From the NCBI RefSeq assembly GCF_000733295.1, contig NZ_JPMI01000232.1:27574-91573 (forward strand): 64,000 bases of DNA, written 5' to 3'. Of the stretch, positions 59,062-64,000 are shown piece by piece. The stretch comes from Archangium violaceum Cb vi76 (lineage in GTDB: Bacteria > Myxococcota > Myxococcia > Myxococcales > Myxococcaceae). The first letter of the stretch is position 1; the number at the start of each line of letters is the position of its first letter. The notes beneath the pieces were generated by a model. It had not been told where the DNA came from. It worked only from the letters and a program-made list of their open reading frames with translations, and ran no database searches. The position numbers were made by a program, and so were the translations under genes.

Positions 59062-59787
59062 ATGCGGCCTGACAGGTTGCTTCCTGGTCTCGAGCGGATG
59101 CTGCAGGTGTGCCGGATGCATGGGATTGAGTTGCATCAACGCTCTCCTGCTTCCAGTGTGCCGAACGCAGGCGAGCCAGTGGCGGGGGTTCCTTGCGATC
59201 CACTTCTTTCAGCCCTCCATTCCCGGGTAGGGACCTTCGGCTTGTCGGAGGGCTTCTTCCTGTTTCCATTCGAAACCCAGGAGGGCAGGGGGATCGTCAC
59301 CGTGAATGAGGAGTGGCGGTGGGATTGGTCCGACCCCTTCCGTGGTCTGCTCGTCTTCGCCAAGGAGCAGGCGCTTGCCTACTATTTCGCAACCGTCCCC
59401 GGACTGGCGGATGAGCAGGGGATACAGCCAGTCGTCTGGATCGATACCTATGAGGACTTGTATGCGCTCCCCATCGCGTCGAGTATCGACCGGTTCTTCG
59501 ACACCTACTCACATTCCCTGGAGCGGCAGGTGGAACTCATCCGCGAGGATTCCGAATTCAAAGCAAGGCTCGAAACTGAATCCGGACCGCCGGCTCCAGA
59601 CTCGCTGCGGGCGCTCTGGTCCAAGGATATACCGCGCATCAACTTTCCCTGGGAGGTACCGGACCTCATCGCCCGGGACGAGTCCCTGGTACGATTGCTC
59701 CGGGCTGGGCGCTTCGACTTCCTGATGGACGGCTGCGAGGACGCCCACGAATGGGTGGGCAAGGTGCTGGCGGCGGTCAGCACCTGA
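59062..59787 (+). CDS. SMI1/KNR4 (SUKH)-like immunity protein candidate
   Basis: A 241-aa soluble protein without signal peptide, starting 4 nt after the toxin-candidate stop. The core contains 'SEGFFLFPFETQEGRGIVTV', 'RGLLVFAKEQALAYYFATV' and 'WIDTYEDLYALPIASSIDRF', a strand-helix pattern of the SUKH superfamily, widely used as immunity proteins against nuclease toxins. There is no catalytic motif. Its lower GC and tight spacing to the lipoprotein gene support a toxin-immunity pair. Fold assignment is by eye only. Confidence 0.6.
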   Translation: MRPDRLLPGLERMLQVCRMHGIELHQRSPASSVPNAGEPVAGVPCDPLLSALHSRVGTFGLSEGFFLFPFETQEGRGIVTVNEEWRWDWSDPFRGLLVFAKEQALAYYFATVPGLADEQGIQPVVWIDTYEDLYALPIASSIDRFFDTYSHSLERQVELIREDSEFKARLETESGPPAPDSLRALWSKDIPRINFPWEVPDLIARDESLVRLLRAGRFDFLMDGCEDAHEWVGKVLAAVST

Positions 59788-59799
59788 TTCCAGAGTTGG

Positions 59800-60522
59800 C
59801 TACTGCCGCGGAGCCTGCGCCAGCACCTCCACCGTCGCGGAGATGACGGCCGGGGCGCTCAGCATGAGCTGGTGCGCGGGCACGAAGAAGGTGCGCTCGG
59901 TGACGCCGGGCAGGCGCGAGCTGTCGGCCGGGATGACAGTGCTGTCCAGCGGCGACCAGAAGGAGAAGACCTCGGTGTCCCCGAAGGGGTTCTCGCGGCG
60001 GTTCAGCTCGCGCAGGAAGGTGCTGTCCGGGCGCATCTGCACCAGGGCGGGGTCCACCCTCAGATACGCCGCCCGCGTGCCGTGGTGCGGCCCCGAGACG
60101 GAGACGAAGCGGCGCACGCGTGGCTGGCCGCCCAGCTCCTGCATCCAGTAGCGCGTGGACAGCGCGCCCTGACTGAAGGCCACCACGTCGACGCGCTCGG
60201 CGCCGGTGCGCTTGCGCAGGCCCTCCGCCGCGCGGCGCACCTGGTAGGCCATCACCTCGATGGGCAGCTGTCCGTTGTTGGGGTGCAGCCGCACCGCGTA
60301 CAGGTGCTCCTTCGGCCAGCCCGCCTGCTCGAAGGCATCCACCATCGCGAAGAAGGCGCCCGGGGTGTCATCGGTGCCGTGCACGAACAACACGGGGACA
60401 TGCTCGGCGGCGGGGGTGGGCTTCGCTCCCGGAGCGGAGGCACAGCCCGTCACGATGGCGAGCAGTGCCAGCACGAGCGCGCGCCGGGCGCGAGGAGGGC
60501 GGTCATGAAGAGGGGTGCACAT
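59800..60522 (-). CDS. Lipase class 2-like lipoprotein
   Basis: A 240-aa protein from ATG 60522 with GGAG upstream. The lipobox 'VTGC' follows a hydrophobic signal. The alpha/beta fold is shown by 'VPVLFVHGTDDTPGAFFAMV' (oxyanion region), the nucleophile elbow 'VAFSQGALSTRYWM' and a late His in 'FFVPAHQLMLSAP'. This matches triacylglycerol lipase class 2/EstA-like enzymes. It follows the next lipase gene at 36 nt and may share its operon. Confidence 0.83.
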   Translation of the reverse strand: MCTPLHDRPPRARRALVLALLAIVTGCASAPGAKPTPAAEHVPVLFVHGTDDTPGAFFAMVDAFEQAGWPKEHLYAVRLHPNNGQLPIEVMAYQVRRAAEGLRKRTGAERVDVVAFSQGALSTRYWMQELGGQPRVRRFVSVSGPHHGTRAAYLRVDPALVQMRPDSTFLRELNRRENPFGDTEVFSFWSPLDSTVIPADSSRLPGVTERTFFVPAHQLMLSAPAVISATVEVLAQAPRQ

Positions 60523-60558
60523 GGTGGGCTCCAGGTCGACGGCCAGGCCCGCTGTGTA

Positions 60559-61692
60559 TCAGGTCTCCAGCAGGACGAAATCCACCACGGTGTTCCACAG
60601 GCGCTCGAACTGGAGCCGGCGGAAGCCGGAGCCCGAGATGAGCCAGTCCACGTGGGGCGGGCTGTGCGCCGGCTGGTCGAAGTGGCCGATGGCGTCCAGG
60701 TGGTCCGCGCGCACCGCCGCCAGCACCCGCCCGTATACCTGGGAGCGCGTGGGGACGATGCCGTCACAGGCCTGCGGGCCGGGCATCGCCCCGTAGGCCT
60801 CCACCAGTGCCGCCGTCTGCGCCGGGGTGTGAAGGGGAATCGCCGTGAGGGGCATCCGTTGGGTGCGTCCGTAGAGGAAGCCGTACACGGTGTGGGTAAT
60901 CTGGGCGTACGGGTCCAACCCCGCGCTCAACCGCGCGCGCAGTGACGGCGGCCGCGCCTGGGTGATGACCGAGCCATAGCGCACCCCGGGCCGGTCCACG
61001 GTGGTCGCGTTGAAGAGATCGATGCCCTCGGGGGTGAGCTGGGGGACGAGCGAGGCGTCGTGGGTCACGTCGCCCAGGAAGCGGACGAGCTCCTCGCGGC
61101 GCTCGAGGGAGAAGTCCCCCAGCAGTTGCTCGAAGAGCTGGTCGAGGATGGTGGGGCGGAAGCCGAGCTGCTCGTCCCAACGCGTCAGCAGGCTTCCCAG
61201 GCGGAAGGCCACCGTCAGCGGCAGCCGGCCGAAGCGCAGCACGTACACGGTGAACAGCGACAGCAGTTGCAGCAGCTTCTGTCCGAAGAGTCCCAGGAAG
61301 AAGGTCGCCAGCGGGGTGCCCGAGTGAGGGGTGGACACCGTCACCACGGTGCGGACCCGGCGGGCATAGGGCTCCACGTCGATGTCGTCGCCCAGCAGCG
61401 CGCCCGGGCTGACGAACAGCCGCGAGTCCAGCCCTCCCGTGGAGTGGCCGATGAGGTGGATGGGGCCGTCGTCGTTCTTCGCGCTCGCCTCGATGGCCTT
61501 GTAGAGGTCCGCGGCGCGCGTGCGGATGGAGCCGGTGGGGTGCGAGAGCACCTGCACCACCTCGACTTCCACGCCGCGGCGCGCCATCTCCGCCACGAAG
61601 TAGTCGCGGACGTGCCCGAAGTAGAGCAGCTCTCCCAGGTTGGCGAAGCCGAAGAAGCCGGGGACCAGGTAGATGTGGTGCTTCGTCGCCAT
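60559..61692 (-). CDS. Lipase/esterase of alpha/beta fold
   Basis: A 377-aa protein from ATG 61692 (a TTG start at 61701 is possible). It begins 'HHIYLVPGFFGFANLGELLY' with an oxyanion-type GFFG, and has the nucleophile 'HLIGHSTGGLDSRLF' and the segment 'VVTVSTPHSGTPLATFFLG'. A late His in 'VRADHLDAIGHFDQPAH' completes the triad. No signal peptide is evident, so it may be intracellular. Substrate unknown. Confidence 0.85.
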   Translation of the reverse strand: MATKHHIYLVPGFFGFANLGELLYFGHVRDYFVAEMARRGVEVEVVQVLSHPTGSIRTRAADLYKAIEASAKNDDGPIHLIGHSTGGLDSRLFVSPGALLGDDIDVEPYARRVRTVVTVSTPHSGTPLATFFLGLFGQKLLQLLSLFTVYVLRFGRLPLTVAFRLGSLLTRWDEQLGFRPTILDQLFEQLLGDFSLERREELVRFLGDVTHDASLVPQLTPEGIDLFNATTVDRPGVRYGSVITQARPPSLRARLSAGLDPYAQITHTVYGFLYGRTQRMPLTAIPLHTPAQTAALVEAYGAMPGPQACDGIVPTRSQVYGRVLAAVRADHLDAIGHFDQPAHSPPHVDWLISGSGFRRLQFERLWNTVVDFVLLET

Positions 61693-61824
61693 TCTCCCCA
61701 ACCTTCCGCAGTCCCCGCCTCCAACTCAAGTCCGACGTGCATCCTCCGTCCGCCCGGGTTGACGGCACGCCACTCCCGGGCCACAACCCGGCCCCTCTCC
61801 CTCCTCAGGAAGGATCGCCCGCCC

Positions 61825-63882
61825 GTGCAACGACTGCTCGCCCTCGGCCTGCTCTTCGCCCTCCCCGCCGCCGCGGAGGAGGGGATGTGGACCTATGATG
61901 CCTTTCCCCGGGCCGCCGTGAAGGCCGCCCATGGTTTCGAGCCTTCTCAGGAATGGTTGGATTCCCTGCGGCTGTCCTCGGTGCGGCTGGCCGGCGGGTG
62001 CTCGGCGAGCTTCGTGTCCCCGGACGGACTGGTGATGACCAATCACCACTGCATCCGCTCCTGTGTGCAGGATTTGTCCTCGCCCCAGCGCGACTACCTG
62101 GCCACGGGCTTCTCCGCCAAGGCGCTGAAGGACGAGCTGCGCTGCCCCAAGGTGGAGGCCAACCAGCTCGTGGGGATGACGGACGTCACCGCGCGTCTCC
62201 AGGCCGCCACGAAGGGGCTGAGCGGCGCGGCCTTCAACACCGCCCTCAAGGCGGAGATGTCCACCATCGAGAGCGAGTGCGCCACCGGGCCCGAGGTTCG
62301 CTGTGACGTGGTGACGCTCTTCCACGGAGGCAAGTACCAGCTCTACCGGTACCGCCGCTTCCAGGACGTGCGGCTGGCCTTCGCGCCCGAGTTCTCCATG
62401 GCCGCCTTTGGTGGGGACGCGGACAACTTCAACTTCCCGCGCTACGGCTTCGACGCGGCCTTCCTGCGCGTGTGGGACGCCAACGGGCAGCCGCTGAAGA
62501 CGGAGCACTCCCTGCCCTGGGCGAAGGAGGGCGCGAAGGAGGGGGACCTGGTCTTCGTCTCCGGCCACCCCGGCACCACCCAGCGGCAGCTCACCGTGGC
62601 GGAGCTGGAGTTCCAGCGCGACGTGGCGCTGCCGTTCGCGCTGATGTACCTGGCGGAGCGGCGCGGCATGTTGCGCGAGTACGCCTCGACCTCGCCGGAG
62701 CGTTTCCGCACCACGCGGGCGAGGCTTCGCTCGGTGGAGAACGCGCTGAAGGCGATGCGCGGCCGGCACCAGGCCCTGGCCGAGCCCTCGCTGCTCGCCG
62801 ACAAGCGAAAGGCCGAGGCGGACCTCCGGGCGAAGGTGGCGGCGGACCCGAAGCTCGAGGCCACCACCGCGGGCTCCTGGGATGCCATCGCCCGCGCGCT
62901 GGAGACCTACCGGCCGATGATCGCCGAGTACCGGCTGAAGGAGGACGGGTATGGCTTCTCGTCCGAGCTCTTCGACATCGCCCAGCACCTGGTGCGCGTG
63001 GCGGACGAGCTGCCCAAGCCCAACCCGGAGCGGCTGCGCGAGTACACGGAGGGACAGCTCCCCGCCCTGCGCATGGGGCTGCTGCGCGAGGCCCCCATCC
63101 CCGCGGAGCTGGAGAGCATCTCGCTCACCTTTGGTTTCAACAAGCTGCGCGAGACGCTCGGCGCGGATGATCCGTTCGTGAAGACGGTGCTCGGCCGCGA
63201 GGCCCCGGAGGAACTGGCGCGCGCGCTGGTGAAGGGCACGAAGCTCTTCGACGTGAAGGAGCGCAAGCGGCTGCTCGACGGCGGCAAGGCGGCGGTGGAG
63301 GCCTCGAAGGATCCGATGATCCTGCTGGCGCGCCGGGTGGACGCTCAGTCACGGGAGGTGCGCAAGCGCTACGAGGACACGGTGGAGTCGGTGTTGAAGA
63401 AGAATGGCGAGCTGCTCGCGCAGGCCCGGCTGGCGGCCCATGGCACCACGGGCTACCCGGACGCGACCTTCACCCTGCGCCTCAACTACGGCACGGTGAA
63501 GGGCTGGGAGGAGGGGGGGCGCCAGGTGTCGCCGCTGACGACGTTCGCCGGTGCGTATGAGCGCCACACGGGCAAGGAGCCCTTCCGGTTGCCGGACTCG
63601 TGGATGAAGGCCCGGGGCAAGGTGCCCGGGGAGACGCCCTTCAACGTGGCCACGACGAACGACATCATCGGCGGCAACTCGGGCTCGCCCATGGTGGACC
63701 GCGAGGGCCGCGTGGTGGGGCTCATCTTCGATGGCAACCTGCACTCGCTCGGGGGCGATTATGCGTACGTGCCGGAGACCAACCGCGCCGTGGCCGTGCA
63801 CGGTGAGGGCCTTCTGCGGGCCCTCGAGCACATCTACGGCGCCGGGCGGCTCGTGAAGGAACTGCGCGCGAATCAGCGCTGA
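61825..63882 (+). CDS. S46-family dipeptidyl peptidase (DPP7/DPP11-like)
   Basis: A 685-aa exported serine peptidase from GTG 61825 (AGGAAGGA 11 nt upstream). The signal ends near 'LPAAAEEG'. The S46 catalytic His is in 'MTNHHCIRSCVQ' (H74/H75), and the nucleophile S619 is in 'IGGNSGSPMVDREGR'. 'FDGNLHSLGGDYAYVPETNR' is the substrate-pocket strand; the residue deciding hydrophobic versus acidic P1 preference cannot be assigned safely by eye. Length and motifs match bacterial DPP7/DPP11 (about 700 aa), which release dipeptides in the periplasm during protein feeding, fitting a predatory lifestyle. Confidence 0.9.
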   Translation: MQRLLALGLLFALPAAAEEGMWTYDAFPRAAVKAAHGFEPSQEWLDSLRLSSVRLAGGCSASFVSPDGLVMTNHHCIRSCVQDLSSPQRDYLATGFSAKALKDELRCPKVEANQLVGMTDVTARLQAATKGLSGAAFNTALKAEMSTIESECATGPEVRCDVVTLFHGGKYQLYRYRRFQDVRLAFAPEFSMAAFGGDADNFNFPRYGFDAAFLRVWDANGQPLKTEHSLPWAKEGAKEGDLVFVSGHPGTTQRQLTVAELEFQRDVALPFALMYLAERRGMLREYASTSPERFRTTRARLRSVENALKAMRGRHQALAEPSLLADKRKAEADLRAKVAADPKLEATTAGSWDAIARALETYRPMIAEYRLKEDGYGFSSELFDIAQHLVRVADELPKPNPERLREYTEGQLPALRMGLLREAPIPAELESISLTFGFNKLRETLGADDPFVKTVLGREAPEELARALVKGTKLFDVKERKRLLDGGKAAVEASKDPMILLARRVDAQSREVRKRYEDTVESVLKKNGELLAQARLAAHGTTGYPDATFTLRLNYGTVKGWEEGGRQVSPLTTFAGAYERHTGKEPFRLPDSWMKARGKVPGETPFNVATTNDIIGGNSGSPMVDREGRVVGLIFDGNLHSLGGDYAYVPETNRAVAVHGEGLLRALEHIYGAGRLVKELRANQR

Positions 63883-63917
63883 GCCTCCCTCATCCCAATC
63901 CCTACCCTCAATCCCTT

Positions 63918-63956
63918 CCCTCTCCCCCCGGGAGAGGGTCAGGGTGAGGGTATCGG
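63918..63956 (+). repeat. REP-like palindrome, copy 3
   Basis: Arms CCCTCTCCC (63918-63926) and GGGAGAGGG (63930-63938), then TCAGGGTGAGGGTATCG. Same family as 35645 and 38718, slightly diverged in the tail. It lies 3' of the S46 peptidase gene. Confidence 0.85.
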
Positions 63957-63960
63957 GGCC

Positions 63961-63977
63961 CACGGGTTGAACCCGTG
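63961..63977. other. Short hairpin at right edge
   Basis: CACGGGT (63961-63967), TGA, ACCCGTG (63971-63977), a perfect 7-bp stem directly after the REP copy. No T tract follows in the visible bases. It may be part of the same repeat element or a terminator for the S46 gene. Confidence 0.35.
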
Positions 63978-64000
63978 TGGATGCGAACCCGGGTCCACGA

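Noticed and set aside
1..64000. tRNA, rRNA, CRISPR array or intact transposon
   Set aside because: Scanning by eye found no cloverleaf-like segment, no rRNA-like stretch, no regularly spaced repeats and no intact transposase with terminal repeats. A tRNAscan or CRISPR search could overturn this.

Overview
This window is chromosomal DNA of a high-GC (by eye about 70%) myxobacterium. It is most likely from the Cystobacterineae, in the Archangium/Cystobacter/Melittangium range. The indications are dense bidirectional genes with GGAGG-type ribosome sites and GTG starts, many lipoproteins with classical lipoboxes, enzymes such as an S46 dipeptidyl-peptidase, a PDH-AroQ fusion and an acetylpolyamine/HDAC hydrolase, and two family-level hallmarks: an Rpn-type nuclease relic and a SitA-like lipoprotein toxin. 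No rRNA, tRNA, CRISPR array or intact insertion sequence was seen. The genus is inferred, not demonstrated.

Layout. 1-10.1 kb: VIT-VWA lipoprotein (cut by the left edge), a small lipoprotein, a fused prephenate dehydrogenase/chorismate mutase, a large U32 protein, a metalloprotease lipoprotein and an alanine-type aminotransferase. 10.1-11.0 kb: a gene-poor interval with two NtrC-like inverted repeats, a sigma-54 -24/-12 promoter and a textbook intrinsic terminator, together suggesting an unannotated small RNA of about 100 nt, followed by an internally deleted Rpn-family pseudogene. 11.0-17.0 kb: a complete OMF-MFP-RND efflux operon with two related palindromic operator candidates upstream. 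17-30 kb: housekeeping and accessory enzymes, including a VOC/dioxygenase/SRPBCC cluster, an HDAC-family hydrolase, an AEC transporter preceded by a LysR relic, and an Lrp-aminotransferase-ATP-grasp-helical protein operon. 30.2-35.6 kb: an alpha-2-macroglobulin split into two translationally coupled genes and lacking the thioester motif. 35.8-38.1 kb: a tightly coupled three-gene cassette of RNA ligase, duplicated-domain protein of unknown function and AbiEii-type nucleotidyltransferase, which is a candidate for an undescribed RNA end-processing or defence system. 38-57 kb: mixed single genes, including a MshEN/receiver-like protein, an erythromycin-esterase family protein, a peptide deformylase, a GH5 lipoprotein, an Hsp70-like protein, a CHAD/pyrophosphatase pair, an SDR-GST pair and Dps. 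57.4-59.8 kb: a lipoprotein with a C-terminal His-His nuclease-like tip and an adjacent SUKH-like immunity gene, resembling the SitA/SitI outer-membrane-exchange toxins of Myxococcus. 59.8-64 kb: two lipases and a secreted S46 peptidase.

Three copies of one REP-like palindrome (35.6, 38.7 and 63.9 kb) lie between genes. The findings most worth testing are the sigma-54 small RNA locus, the RNA ligase/AbiEii cassette and the SitA-like toxin-immunity pair. All functional calls come from motif recognition by reading the sequence; no database search was run.
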